A stretch of DNA of 64,000 bases from Spirometra erinaceieuropaei (GCA_902702965.1 CACRXP010000038.1:190500-254499); one strand, 5' to 3'; shown: positions 11,531-23,089, counted from the first letter of the stretch. Translations and numbers: made by a program. The notes: generated by a model from the letters alone, not told the origin.

Positions 11531-12362
11531 GGCCAGTCACTCCTTAGACGTGAGGAGTGAGTTATCCCGTCAGTTGATAACCCTCCAAATCCTAACTTTT
11601 AGCGCATCGTGGTAGATCAAATCATGCCAGATCTAGTATAGGGAATAATACGTTAATATGCCGACGGGATGAATTTCGCGGTGTCGGCTGCATCCCCCAT
11701 GCACTATTCCGTTGTCCGAGTTTGTCAACTACAGTCTAGTTCACGTGCAAGTCAACACTATAGAACAACGTATTATCAGTCTATTTATGCTAATAGGATT
11801 ATGCTTATTAAGGAAACTAACCTCGAGAGTTTATTTTGGATTCATACTAAGACAGTACCACTAAATTCATTTCTCTATTCACTCCAATCAGTCCTGTTTA
11901 GTACAGTCGAATTTCAGAAACGATTTCTAAGGCAGTTCAGCAATTGAACACTAATCATAAAACCCGTAAATTAGGAACTTTCTTCCACTGATTGACTATG
12001 CCTCCTCGAATATCTCAGTTTTCTGTAAAGGACATCGAGCCGAATTATCATTTTTTCAAAGTTAAGAAGACAAATAGATCGCCTGGCGTATGTGTGAAAC
12101 CTTGACTTTGGTCTAAACCAATCAGGAGACTTAGGGCGAAGCACCCAGTAGGTCACAGAAGTAAGTTTCCTCTCAAAGATTATCGGTAACACAATTTAAA
12201 AAGTTGATAGTTTGCAAGTTATTCGTATAATAAACTGATAAAATGCAAAATAGACCTTTTGAAAGTCAGAATTAAAAAAACTTTAAAAAGTAAACATGTT
12301 AAAAACTGAGTCCCACCGGACTACCCTGTCCTCAGTCTGTGCAGTCTAAGATCGCCTTCAGA
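11531..12362. other. unassigned stretch
   Basis: Short frames at 11669-11947 (plus) and 11971-12192 (minus) have no recognisable domain. The stretch lies downstream of the minus-strand gene at 12364 and may hold its 3' untranslated region. No clear repeat is seen. Confidence 0.3.
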
Positions 12363-12363
12363 T

Positions 12364-12873
12364 TCAGGAATTCCCCGTCCTGCCCGTTAATCGGGCGTCA
12401 TTTTCCTCCTCCTCCACAAAACCTTCGTTTTCGGCAAATTCATTTTGCAAACGCATCAGCTCTGCCAGTTCGCGTTTCTGCTTTCGCACTTTTTTGACGC
12501 GTTTGTACACGAAGAGGATGATGAAGCAGACACAGCAGCCAGTACCGAAAAAGAAGAGGGCAATTCCAGCGATGAAGCGCGGACGATCTCCATTCTCTTC
12601 CCCTGCTCCCCACATGCAGCCTCCAATTAAGAGGCTGAGGACTGTGAGGCCGAATAAAGTAAAGAGCAACGGTTCTCCCTCGAACAGGAGCATTTGATAA
12701 CTCCTTAAAAATGAGGTCTCTTTTTGAATCCCAGCTTGTAAGTTGGTGGAGAAACCGCCAACGGCAATAACGACACCCGGAAATTGGAGAACGTCCCTTC
12801 TCTCTGTCTGAAAGGCAGCAAATGCAACAATCGTTCTTCTGCGGATTATCGATTTTCCCGCGCGCTTACGCAC
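12364..12873 (-). CDS. small predicted two-pass membrane protein (hypothetical)
   Basis: A 169-codon frame ending in TGA at 12364-12366. From the internal Met at 12693 the protein is ~110 residues. It has a hydrophobic segment (LLFTLFGLTVLSLLIGGCMW), a short polar loop (GAGEENGDRPR), a second hydrophobic segment (FIAGIALFFFGTGCCVCFII), a basic membrane-proximal stretch (YKRVKKVRKQKRE), then an acidic helical tail. This pattern is typical of a small membrane protein and is unlike the random frames around it. The 60 residues before the internal Met look less protein-like, so the real start may be 12693, or an upstream exon may splice in. I do not recognise a family. No partner gene is adjacent. 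Confidence 0.55.
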   Translation of the reverse strand: MRKRAGKSIIRRRTIVAFAAFQTERRDVLQFPGVVIAVGGFSTNLQAGIQKETSFLRSYQMLLFEGEPLLFTLFGLTVLSLLIGGCMWGAGEENGDRPRFIAGIALFFFGTGCCVCFIILFVYKRVKKVRKQKRELAELMRLQNEFAENEGFVEEEENDARLTGRTGNS

Positions 12874-13499
12874 TTGAGTTCGTCTTCCAACTGCACCGCT
12901 AGTCTGTGCTGGTAAGGCGCCTATGAGACATCAACAGCAGCGGATATGCAATGGCTAATGACGCGACCGTGTGATTGGTCGCCTTTGCCGCCTGTTAAAA
13001 CGTCAACAGAGCTGGGATCCACGTAGTAAAGTGATTGTACTGATCAACATTAGTGGAAATAAGTGGGAAATTTTGAGATTTTTGAATCAAAACCTACTGC
13101 CTTCTCGCACGTCCTGCCGCTTTGACGGGGTCCATCAGAGGAAATAAGATCGTCATAGCGCGCCCCTAGATTTGATTCTTAATACGTATATCCAAAAGCA
13201 TATTCCAAAGGAGTTCATGGAGGTTAACTATATTGTTTGAAATAGACAGGACAATTTGCACCCTTCGTCCAGAAATGTTAATTACTTTTGGGCGGCGGCC
13301 GTCGAGTTGCCGATGCGAAGGGAAGGCACAAAATAAAGGTCCGTAATCGGGGTAATAGACAATGAGATAAACGGTGGTACGTCTACCTAAGGTTGTCTTT
13401 CGTGTTGGTCGTTGAGAAGATTATAGCGAATGAATACCGGCGCCACTTCGTTAACCAGTGCCTGTGCAAATAAGACGAAAGACCAAATTAAGCTGACCC
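12874..13499. other. unassigned stretch upstream of the membrane-protein gene
   Basis: Would hold the promoter or an upstream exon of the minus-strand gene. I see no clear TATA box, CpG-rich island or repeat. An antisense frame at 13387-13677 overlaps the PLE fragment and is a shadow. Confidence 0.3.
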
Positions 13500-13870
13500 C
13501 GAATTTTACGTGAAGAAGGTCGCGGAGGCTGTCAGCCGCCTTCTTACACCCCTTGGAATGGAATTGACGCGCAGAACGGAGACAACCATTAGGCGCCAGA
13601 TCATGAAGTCGAAAGATCCACTGAAACGGCAAGAAACATCTGGAGTCGTTTACTGGGTCTGGTGCAGTTGTGGACAAAGTGAATATGCCGGAAAAACTGG
13701 AAGACTAGTCTAAATGCCGACGGTCGAGCACGCAGCAGCAGTGGGGAGGAACGACGCCAACTCCCAAGTCGCGGCTCATTCGACGGGACCCAACCGCAAA
13801 TTCAAGTTTGATGAAACCAAAATTCTTGTTAGAGGTGACAACCGCGTGAGCCGCGAACTGCTCAAGTAAT
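13500..13870 (+). pseudogene. Penelope-like element, C-terminal GIY-YIG endonuclease fragment
   Basis: The frame from 13510 reads a linker (VAEAVSRLLTPLGMEL) and then a GIY-YIG type nuclease: GVVYWVWCSCGQSEYAGKTG, followed after a TAA stop (13711-13713) in the same frame by VEHAAAVGRNDANSQVAAHS, a KFKFDETKILV stretch and SRELLK. The order (GIY-like VYWV, CxC, YxGxTG, EH, H, FKFDE) matches the endonuclease that closes Penelope-like ORFs. The reverse transcriptase part is missing and the frame is interrupted, so this is a dead 5'-truncated copy. Confidence 0.8.
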
Positions 13871-14340
13871 GAATTTTCGGTCCTCAATCAATCAACAAGC
13901 GCAACGACCTCCCCTCTCCATATTCAGTTGTGAGACTTTGCCTAAGCAAAGTAAGAAGTCACTCATGGAGGGTACGGATGACCGCCACTCCTGGTATTAA
14001 TGGCGGCATGCCAAATTGTCCGAGAGCTCACACGAATGACAAAATGCGGCAGTCTGCGACGCTGGGCGCAGGAATCGATAATCTTAACCGACAAGCAGGC
14101 GCATAGCAACTGCATACTGCAACACCTAGAACCGTGATGTACTCGGGAGTTGCCATCTGTGATGGACATGTAGCGGCCTAGCAACAACACCCTATAAATA
14201 CTGCAACACGTGGACAAACCAATACTCTTATTCAGTTGTCTCTGTTCGAGTGAGGATCTGAAACGTCAAGCTGATAAAGCGGTTTGTTCCAGCTATCCTG
14301 CCTCCCTCTTCTTGACTGCATCCTCGAACTCGCCTTTGCG
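13871..14340 (+). mobile_element. Penelope-like element 3' tail with decayed hammerhead-like core
   Basis: Follows the nuclease fragment directly. It contains the tail landmarks seen in other copies: TATTCAGTTGTGAGACTTTGCC, a CCTATAAATACTGCA block near 14190-14205, then GGATCTGAAACGTCAAGCTG and a pyrimidine-rich CTTCTT end near 14330. The CTGATGA half of the hammerhead core seen at 33778 is mutated here (CTGTTCGAG). Confidence 0.65.
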
Positions 14341-16422
14341 CTTCTATTAGCATAATGTTGGTAATCAAAAAGAAGCGTTCAATGGGCCTGATTTAGCATA
14401 TTCCCTGGTTAATTGCCAAGTCAAGACAAAAACACATGCTTCATGCCATGCACCGCTGTACGACGCAACTTAATGGCGCTGGATTCATCAACGGCTTCCC
14501 ACTCTCCCTTGCAGTGGTTTCTGAAATATAAGCACTTCAGGTTCTCAATGATCAGTCAGAAAATACTGTACGAACCAGAGGCGTGTCTTCGAGACAAGTA
14601 GCTGCAAGTAACGTCTAAAAACTGATTTAAATATTTTGACAAAATTCTACCAGTTTAATTGGAATGATGGCATAATGCTCAAAACTTGTTGCAGGCAGTC
14701 AGTAGTATGTAAAGCCATATTGGTATCGATCTCGCCGTGGCTCGATAATTAAACAGAAGAGAAGGAAACCACTCTATTCCCAGCCTGTGAGTATGCTTTT
14801 GGACTCATCAAAAGGCGCATTATTCATTTGATGCCCCGAACGCTCGGGAACATTCCAACCTGTGGTGTATCGGTCGGGAATTGGGCGTTGTGTGTGCGAG
14901 AATCTCCTCGCGGAAATATCTCGAATGTTCGACAGGTCATTGATTGGGCAGCACGCGTGGGTAAAGGCACCCCACGTGCTCGATGCTGCAGTACGCACTG
15001 GGTTGCCGGCTTCGCCTGCGGTAACGTGCGTGCTCAAGACTTCTTTTCGCCTTAGGCCGTGACGCCACACCACTTCCGCTCTCCATAACAGATTTACAAA
15101 GCTCTCAGTACAGGTGCTGATTACTAGCCATATTAGTAAAAGACTGAATGCCCCATTAAAAAGTGGACCAGCCTACCCAAGCAGGATTCCTTTTTCAGTT
15201 AGCACTTATGACGCCTAGGCTGGCATGTGTGCTTTCGTAAGGTCCAGATCGATCGTTTCGTTGTCCACCTGATGGGTAGTGGTCAGCAGGTTGTCGTCAA
15301 AAAGCTACCTGGTATTGTACAGGGTGTTGGAAAGCTGATCAAAGCTCATGAACCAAGAAATACTGTGGCATCCATGGTCGCCATAAGTCTAGAAAGTCCT
15401 ATCATTTGCGTTCAGAAGACGTTTGTCAAGGGCTTGCAGCTCTAGTGCCTAAAATCCCTTCAACTTGCAATAGGCGTTAGCGACGGGATGGAATTCTTAG
15501 AAAGTATTCCCGTGTATGTTTTCTTTACTACTCGAAAGTAGCGTTGGAAAAATGAGATGGTGTTCTTTCTAATGACCACATAAACAATAAAGCCGCGTTT
15601 GTTTCCCCCCAGCTTACATGTTTGGTAAAACTCGCTCCTTTTCATTGACCGCTCATCCAGCCTTGCAAGTTCAGAGCTGTACACCCAAGGCTGCCTCAAA
15701 TAAACTGAGCTGTTCAGTACATACTTTGTTCAGCACTCTGTAATATCCTTGACCCCCTAGGACATAGTGAGTTGTTTTTTCAGTCATAATATGGGCAGGA
15801 GTCACTGCGCGCAGTACCCGGGTGTGATTTTATCAAACGCTGATCTTTACAACAATAAGTGAATTCGTGACAAGCGCACTAGATGGAGTCCTAACATTGT
15901 TGACATTTTCATGTGGATTAAGCAGGCGTACTTAAACCAAGGACTGATCATTATAGTTGAGGACTTTCAATACGTAAGTGTGTTGCGTTAGCAAGGATCA
16001 CGAGCATGAGGGAACTTTTCATCCGGTAGTAGATTATTTTTGAGATTTCAGCCAACATGTGAAAGACGTGGCTGGCACGTTGCCCTAGACAACATTCTGA
16101 AGTGTGTGAAGAGACGGCAGGGCACTGTCATGACTTACGAAAACATCGGACTCGAGAGAACGATTTTGGATAGAATGCGACTTAAGGGTAGACAAGACAA
16201 ATTCTCCGAGTTGTAGGCGCACTAAATATGCTAGATAAAGAAAAGTAGAAGGCTCTTCGGGAAATCCAGTTGTCCTCGTGAATCTCACAGTTAGTGACAC
16301 CTACCCGTCGTCAGACGAAATGAACAGAGGAGAATGTGAGATCGGCAGACTAGATCGCTTGGCGCGACAGAACAGACAGCTACCGTGCGAGAGGGGTGAG
16401 CACTGAGTTATTGTAAGTTTGA
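14341..16422. other. unassigned stretch
   Basis: Several frames of 60-100 codons occur (minus 14774-15073, plus 15227-15445, minus 15460-15699, minus 16085-16300). None shows a domain, consistent splice sites or a protein-like composition that I can support. No named repeat family is evident. Confidence 0.3.
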
Positions 16423-16448
16423 GGGCGGGCGGGTGGGGAGGGAGGGGA
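16423..16448 (+). other. potential G-quadruplex motif
   Basis: GGGCGGGCGGGTGGGG is followed by AGGGAGGGG: six runs of three or more G separated by one- or two-base loops. This meets the usual G-quadruplex pattern on the plus strand. It lies in a wider purine-rich stretch to about 16540 and is not next to any gene I can support. Confidence 0.6.
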
Positions 16449-17869
16449 GAACCATTAGGGCTCTCTATGCTGGAGGATGTGGAGGAGCAGGAGGACCGGG
16501 GGAATTGTGGATGAGTGGGAATGCGGACAGCTGATCATTCATGCGGGATGAGGTCAGGGGTCAGTGCGCCGGCGTTGGAGGTGTTAGGAGTTTCGGTTGT
16601 GGCTCCCCGTGAAATTCTACGAGGCCGAGTAGAGATAACCAGTTTCTAGGGCGTGGGAACAAGTCGGCGAGTGCATAAGCAACCCCCCGCGCTGCCCTCT
16701 AGATCGGCGTGGCGATTGATGCTGGTTGTATTAGAATGCCAACCTTTCCAAAAGAATACGAGGACACCTCCGCGCATGGCTGGCAAAAGGCAAAACTAGG
16801 AGAACAGACAGCGCCATCCTTGCGCATGCAGTTTATTCAGCGCCTCGTGTGAACCCCGCTGAAGATTTTCGTGGGATTTCTTGGGTCCCCTCGAGCTAAC
16901 CTAAGCTACTGGCCCAGCGCCTGTTTGCAACAACAACATCGGCCGCAATCAGGTTACGAAAACCAATCTTTTACGAACAAAACAACCTCCTTCACGCTCC
17001 GCGCTTACCATGGTCGAAAGTTGATTAACCACATGCAACCTTTGGCGGGCTTCTGTTCTTGCTAGCCTGTGTTTGTAAAACCAACTTTTATTGATTTTCA
17101 ATCAATGCCATGTTTGATTGTACCCTGTTCCCATATAATTGTACTGACCTGAAGTGAATTTAGCGAAAGAAACGTTTGCTCACCGACTTTTCTTCTGAAT
17201 ATTGCCATGGGAGTTTTCGCAACTATTAGAGATATCCTCGCGCCTATCTGCTGATGTTAAATAATTTTAACGACCTCATAGATTTCGCGGGTTTATGGAA
17301 GTCCGGTCCACCCATTAGCTCCTCAACAAACTCCCACTCAGGTGTTGACCACTATGAGGATTTTGAAATAAAGTAGAAAAGCATATTTTCAGTCGTTTTG
17401 TACATGCCTTGTACGTAAGAATTCCTTTCTTAAGAAATCTGTCCCCCTTTTTCCTGAGAGTTAACTTTCTGCAGGAGAAGCATCTGATAGGATTCTTCTT
17501 TTTTGCGCCTTAAAATAAAACTTGGAGGGATTTTGTCATTCTTCTGCAATGATAGTCATTCCGCGCTGAAAAAATTTATCTGAAATACTCTGCAGAACCA
17601 GATGAAGACGATGTGTCGTCGATTTGCCTGTGTGATGGAACTTTATGTTCCGTTTTGACTTCGGACCCCTAATCCGAACCTCCCGGGGGAGGTCGTATAA
17701 GAGCAGTAAATCGTGCAGAAGTGAACCCGACAGGGGCAGTGGAGTCGGGAGTTGCGATTTTTGCATCCTTTTTTTTACCGCAAGCAAGTCACACCCGAAG
17801 CCCAGGGCATAAAGACCTGAGACTGTCGATGGATGCGAAGGAGGGAGTGCCAGGTAGCCATATGACGGA
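16449..17869. other. unassigned stretch
   Basis: Purine-rich at first, then ordinary AT-rich sequence. A 118-codon minus frame at 17536-17892 runs into a PLE tail and has no domain. I see no gene. Confidence 0.3.
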
Positions 17870-17955
17870 AGAAGAGGCGACCCCTGGAACAAGAGGTTTA
17901 TTGTCCTGGGGGTTCGGATTCTCGCTCGAAATCATCATCAGAAACAGTTGCAGAT
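17870..17955 (-). mobile_element. Penelope-like element tail, minus strand, hammerhead-like core
   Basis: On the minus strand: CTGATGA at 17941-17935, then a stem-like segment GATTTCGAGCGAGAATC, then GAAC in place of the expected GAAA, then an ACAATAAACCTCTTG block and CCTCTTCTT. It is the same layout as the tail at 33778, with one core base changed. Confidence 0.6.
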
Positions 17956-18029
17956 AGGGGGTGATGAAGGCGCAAGTAGTGCTCGGAACCCGGGCACACC
18001 TCCTATCTTAACACGGCCGGAATTTTCCG

Positions 18030-18470
18030 AAGAGGCGACTATATTGTGAGCCGCGAGCTACCTGATTCATGGTTCTCTGGTCTTCGGTCAATAACATGCT
18101 CAATGACCTTCCAGCCTCATATTTGGCGCTGAAAAGTTGTCTGGGCAAAGTAATTGGTCATATTGGGCGAGTGTGGGCGGCAATTCCAATGACAGCGGGC
18201 CAAATGGCCGAGCAACTGTCACGTCAAGAATCCGCAATTGTGATTATGTTTATGCAATTAACGACTCGGATGCGGATTAACGAACCACCACCGCATGAAT
18301 TACAACCCCCAACAATGAATGGGGGAGCTGCCATTTATAATAGTAATACGGTATCGTGGCAACTGTGACCTACAAATACTGCAATCCTTACGCGTGAGTA
18401 AGAATTCGAAATGTCAGACTAATTAACCTCTGGTTCCAGCGATCGCATCTTCTTCTGGCCCGACTCGCAC
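18030..18470 (+). mobile_element. Penelope-like element 3' end, plus strand, degenerate
   Basis: Starts in the end of the nuclease frame (GTGAGCCGCGAGCTACCTGA, read as SRELPDSW), then the tail landmarks follow: AATAACATGCTCAATGACC, CTGGGCAAAGTAAT, CTACAAATACTGCAATCC near 18371-18388, TTCGAAATGTCAGACTAATT and GCATCTTCTTCTGG. The CTGATGA core has decayed. It lies about 80 bases from the minus-strand tail at 17870-17955, so the two point away from each other. Confidence 0.6.
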
Positions 18471-18914
18471 CTGGCTGCACCTTGTCATAGAACATATAAG
18501 TCAGTGCGCTAGCACTTGAGTCGCGGAGTTGCAAACGATCGGCCGCGTTCGCGAAGATACGGTCTCGTGGGAATGGCATTGCAACAGTCCGACGTCAAAC
18601 AGGAAAACGCACCCACCATTTTGACCTGGGGTTGATGCAGAAGTAGTTATAAGGATAAGTGGCCTCTTAAACCTACGCATTGTTACCCTTACCCCGAAAT
18701 TTATTGTAAAAGCATCGATATTGCGGGGTTCCTAATCCCGTGCCCTGCCGTTGGTAATACATAAGCGATCCTTACCCTTTCCTGTACCGATGGTAGCAAG
18801 CACTAGTCAAATGATTATTGATCATTTTTACTGCTAAAACACTGTTTTCCCTAAATAATTTTGAAAATGGCAGCGGTAAAGAAATACGCGGCATTAAATG
18901 GCCTCATAAAATTT
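18471..18914. other. unassigned stretch
   Basis: AT-rich sequence with no supported gene. GCAACAGTCC..AGGAAAACGCACC near 18587-18612 is faintly like the arm at 10245, which I do not treat as a repeat call. Confidence 0.25.
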
Positions 18915-18949
18915 AATGACGTTTTATTCAGCTGTGCACGGTAATTACA

Positions 18950-19085
18950 ACGGGAGTTCAGTTATGAAACACCTGGTGGTCACTGTTAATGTGGTAAATC
19001 CAACGCCCGAATTTAAAGTTGTACTTCGGGTGACGACTGGCGTCTCCTGTGCTGCAATATGGAGGAGAAAGCCAGAACTGTGTAG
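18950..19085 (+). repeat. R3 dispersed repeat, plus copy
   Basis: CACTGTTAATGTGG..AATCCAACG, GAATTTAAAGTTGTACTTCG, GGTGACGACTGGCGTCTCCT and GCAATATGGAGG match, in order, the reverse complement of 23578-23690. The family function is unknown. The copy overlaps an 89-codon frame (18916-19185), which I treat as repeat-derived. Confidence 0.6.
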
Positions 19086-19489
19086 GTGGTTGAATCACGT
19101 GCTCCATCTCGCATTTCAAAGAATCAATGACGAAAATAACTCAATTCCCCTTCCGCTCCCTCACCCCCCTCACACAACTAACTAATCTCCCGTGCCGTGC
19201 GGTTGTAAACACGCTTGACGAGGTGTCTCAGTAATGTGACCTCATTCACGTAAACAGCACCCCTCTCTCCTCGCACCACGGCTACCCGCATGTCAGATCA
19301 ATATTCTCTGTTTCTATTTACCTATTACGCATGGCTTGTAGGCCGTTTACTGGTATAATAGTTTATCTTACTAATATGCAATGACCATTCGCAGTTGGCG
19401 AAGAGGATACAGAATTTTATGACCACATCGAATTTGGTATATTCTGTCATTGCCAATAGAAGCGAAGAGACGTGTCCCAAGAAGTAGTC

Positions 19490-19697
19490 TTGAAGAAGGA
19501 GACACGATCGCCGGGACAAGAGCTTTATTAGCCTGACGTTTTGGATTCCTACTCGAATCCATCATCAGAGACAAAAAGCAGAAACGGGTGGCTGTTTCTG
19601 CTTTTTGTCTCTGATGATGGATTCGAGTAGGAATCCGAAATGTCAGGCTAATAAAGCTCTTGTCCCGGCGATCGTGTCTCCTTCTTCAATATTCTGC
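19490..19697. mobile_element. head-to-head Penelope-like tails forming a ~200 bp palindrome
   Basis: The left arm (about 19492-19586, minus-oriented tail) and right arm (about 19594-19697, plus-oriented tail) are near-perfect reverse complements across an eight-base centre (GGGTGGCT). Each arm holds the tail landmarks GAAGAAGGAGACACGATCG, CCGGGACAAGAGC, TTTATTAGCCTGACG and the CTGATGATGGATTCG segment. The plus arm has an intact hammerhead-type core: CTGATGA, a GGATTC/GAATCC stem, then GAAA. In the minus arm GAAA is altered to AAAA. The centre is the element's own sequence, so this is a fold-back end and not two separate insertions. Confidence 0.8.
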
Positions 19698-20598
19698 CAT
19701 CTTCGCCCTGTACATTATTTATTGCATAAGCAAAGTAGTGATAAAGGTAGCATTATAGGTGAGTGATTATATGCTGGCCCTGCGAACTGGTGGTTACGTG
19801 GGTCAGTTATTTGGACTAGTCACTGAAGAAAATGAACACATTTCGTGTATTACCGGGAATGTACTTCGTTAATTGGAACCACCGCAGCGACCCTAGGACA
19901 GTCTCCGTCTAAAGCATGTTAGCAAGCGCACAACAGTTCATCTGTCTGTATGCCCATCTTTGTCCCCTCCTGTCAGCTTTTGACGTCGTGGGGCTCTGCA
20001 TGATGCCCGACCAATCAAAACCAAGCAGACTGACCAATACGTACCAAGGTCGTCGGGTGAATACCGCGCCTAGGTTCGCTTAGCCCTAACTCGGTTGGCT
20101 GGGTGCGCGTACCTCGTGCTGGCCACTGCAGCCGCCCTGCACCACCACCTCCCCCCTTTCTAACACTGGCGTCAATCGTTTCCTCTTAACTAGAACTTGA
20201 CCTGAGGTTGTAGCGTCAGTGGTACACCTGTGCTCTTAACTGTCCTGCCACCGGTGACGACGCGACGTGCTCGGTCAGGCAACTGAGAGCTTTGGCTGGG
20301 CTCTCCCTCTCGAGGCTACCCGCAAATAGCTACGTCCAGAGCACCCTGCCAGCGAAAAGGATAGTGCCATTGTCAACACCCCGTCATGAATCCACAGGAG
20401 TGCCGCTAACCATCCTTAATCTTCTTGAGGAAAAAGAAGCAATTTTCTAGTCTGGGGTTCAGTAGAATCATCTGCGTATGTGAACGCACCGGGGGTGGCT
20501 ATGTGAGCACGCCAAAGAGTGATGACGCGTCATCAGGAGGAACAACCTGACGGATAAACCAGGGATGGGTTTTACGTCCTCAAGAGCTTGGGTAGGTA
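19698..20598. other. unassigned stretch
   Basis: No frame longer than about 60 codons with any domain, and no repeat family recognised. Nothing further can be supported. Confidence 0.3.
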
Positions 20599-21580
20599 CA
20601 GTGCGTGAAATGTTGGCTGAAATTCTGAAATGCGTTTCCGATTAGGAAGGATTACTTGGTCGCGGTTGTGAGACTGATTTTCATGAGTCATACTCTTATA
20701 ACATTTAGGACTTGGCAGGATGTCGGCTTTTAAATGCACTTCTTTTCAATCTCCTGTAGAAAGCGTGCTCGGAAAAAATGACTACTTATTTAGCATGCAT
20801 TTTTCCCATTGATTTTCGATGGCCCTGGATATTCAAATATATTTTATAGAAACCATAAACAAAAATATGCTTACTTTTAGTCAATCAATAGAGATTCACG
20901 TCTACTTTATATTTTATGCTTTAGAAGGGAGTATAATTAGGTTTAAAAAAAGTTTTCTAACTACCGAAAAGTTTGGAGCTTGATCATTCGTTGCATTAGC
21001 GCTTAGTGATTACACTCTACAAGGTGCATGTGTTCCGCGTAAAGGAAATCCCATATTCTTCTTTGTCATTAAAGAGATATCATACAGAGTCCATAAAATT
21101 TTGCAATGGATGCGGACCGTGTTGTACATTTCATGACGAGCAGTGGTAAACGGCCAGGTGCGGTGCTATGTGAATGAACATATCGCGGTCTTAAAAAGTC
21201 TCATAATAATAAACTTTTGTAAAACCTAACTATACTCCCTCCTTAAGTATAACGTATAAAGAAGACGTGATTCTCTATTGACTGACTTAAAGAAAGCATA
21301 TTTTTGTTTGTGGTTTCTATAAAATATATTTGAATTTCCAAGACCATCGAAAATCAATGGAAAAAATGCATGCTACTTAAGTAGTCATTTTTTACCGAGC
21401 ACGCTTTCTACAGGAGATTGAAAAGAAGTGCATTTTAAAGCCGACATCCTGCCGAGTCTAAAATGTCATAAGAGTATGCCTTACGATAATCAGTATCACA
21501 ACCGCGACCAAGTAATCCTTCCTAATCAAAAACGCATTTCAAGATTTCAGCCAACATTTCATGAGATAGGTCACGCACTG
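20599..21580 (+). mobile_element. R1-related long-inverted-repeat element, divergent subfamily
   Basis: Flanked by TA on both sides (20597-20598 and 21581-21582). The ends read CAGTGCGTG and CACGCACTG, differing from the CAGTAGGTGGG ends of the main family. Internal blocks follow R1: GAAATGCGTTT, GCATGCATTTTTCCCATTGA, TTTTCGATGGCCCT and their mirror images. The left end lacks about 11 bases that the right end has (ACCTATCTCAT). No coding frame of its own; the 163-codon minus frame at 21539-22030 starts outside it. Confidence 0.8.
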
Positions 21581-21582
21581 TA

Positions 21583-22493
21583 CTAGTATGGCAGCAGCTA
21601 GAGCGTGCATTGGTGAATTGGTGTACGGTGAGTGGCCCGGGCTAATGCTGGTCCGTTTAGTGCGACATTCCGGCTGCTCACTCATAAAACCAGGATGTAT
21701 GGAAAATGTTAAGTGCAAACATTGCACCACGAAAGAAACCAACAGCCCAGTACTACTCATTGCCAAGTAACAAAAGGAGAAGTCGTAACAAAATTCACAA
21801 CTGAGCGCCCGCCACAAGAAACACGACGGATGCGAGGGAATTAGTACAGTCGAAAGATGCCAGGACATGTACAGAAACGGAAACAAGGAAGGGAGAGCCC
21901 AGGCATTAGGGGAGGATCTTAATAAATAACTTTTTATCTTAGCTCCATATGATAAGATCACCCTAGTACTCTGGTTGAATTTGAACCGATAGGAGAGAAG
22001 CGCATTGGAAGTTGTTATCGAAACGTGCAAAAATGCACGTTTCGGTTGGTCAAAACGTTGAAGTGAGGGCTTCCATGGAATCAGTCCAATCTAAAAGCCG
22101 AAGTCTTTCATGCCGAGGTATGACATTATGTATTTCATTATCAATTACAAAGCTTCTCACAAAACGAGAAACAATTCTATAGACGGAAGGAGAGAGAGAA
22201 ATGTAACAGCCAAATATCAATAACGCGCCATTCCCGTAGATCCAACACTATTGTCAGTCTCAGTATCTTCATGAAGATCACTGCCACCAGCACCTCGTAA
22301 TCGTTCTTTCCGCATAAAAAGGAATATCTCGGGCATAGTCCACAAGGCATAATTGGTCGAAGTACTTGTCTTCATAAAGTCGCCAGACCCTGACCAGTTT
22401 GGCCAATCCCACTCACAGAGCCTTGGTTGCCATGCCAGCCGAAGAGTTTAACTGACGCATTTTAGTGCCGCCCTCAACTGCATATGCACCAGC
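21583..22493. other. unassigned stretch, upstream region of the large gene
   Basis: Lies directly before the first coding exon I propose for the NWD-like gene. It would contain the promoter and any 5' untranslated exon. No TATA box, initiator or island stands out. CATTTTAG at 22458-22465 could be a splice acceptor for an upstream exon. Confidence 0.25.
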
Positions 22494-22596
22494 ATGGAGG
22501 ATGTAATCAAGTTGTGCAGAGGAGAGGTTGACGCAAACGGTCCGCCGGCGGTTGACCTCAAGACAATCGTCTTCTTCGTGGTGTCAGCTTATGAGG
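22494..22596 (+). CDS. NWD-like gene, proposed first coding exon
   Basis: ATG at 22494 opens 34 codons ending in TAT GAG G before a consensus donor GTAAGT (22597). The product ends ..DLKTIVFFVVSAYE, which resembles the first beta strand and loop of the N-terminal alpha/beta domain of NWD1/NWD2 proteins (hydrophobic strand, then S-[AT]-[YF]-E). It joins in phase 1 to the exon at 22662. The frame stays open upstream to about 22452, so an earlier start or a preceding exon is possible. Support is the donor site, the phase match and the motif; homology was judged by eye. Confidence 0.55.
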
Positions 22597-22661
22597 GTAA
22601 GTCATCTCCAGACTGCGTTTATTCTGCAGCATCATATCGGTCATTTTTCGATTTCTACTAG

Positions 22662-22840
22662 CAAACCAGTTTTTGCGGGACTTGAACGCCGCGCTTCACA
22701 AGCAATCCCGGCGACTTAACGACCAAAGTATTTGTGAGTGGGTCGAAAAATTTTGTCTGAAGACAGTGAACGAGCTTGGGGAAAAAGCGCTGAAACAAGA
22801 TTTACTGGGGGTCGGTCTCAATTTCCATATCATGTTTGAG
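22662..22840 (+). CDS. NWD-like gene, proposed second coding exon
   Basis: The acceptor is strong: a pyrimidine-rich stretch, then CTACTAG at 22655-22661. Starting in phase 1 it gives A-N-Q-FLRDLNAALHKQSRRL, continues through a helical stretch (ICEWVEKFCLKTVNELGEKA) and ends GVGLNFHIMFE. That is the usual order in the N-terminal domain: after S-x-[YF]-E comes an amphipathic helix, a spacer, then a G-L-x-F strand. The donor after GAG (GTTGAC) is weak, and the frame otherwise stops at TAG 22859-22861. The exact 3' end is therefore uncertain. Confidence 0.5.
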
Positions 22841-23089
22841 GTTGACCAGATTCACCTTTAGAGGAGAAACTGCATGTAAGAAAATAAAAGTGAGCCCTAC
22901 CATGTGCATAAATCTGTTCCAATATACTCCCAATGGCGACAGCAGTCAAACTTCCGAGTCTGCCTTTTAAGCGTGTGAAATTATCTAGGCTTCTTTGCTG
23001 GTGTAAACTATTTTTGGGTGTCTCTTTTGAGAAGTTCTCATGGTGGCAACACATCAGTTTTCCTATTATCGGATGGCGACCGGTGGCAG

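Noticed and set aside
21539..22030. 163-codon minus frame
   Set aside because: It overlaps the right end of the R1-related element, has no domain and no splice context.
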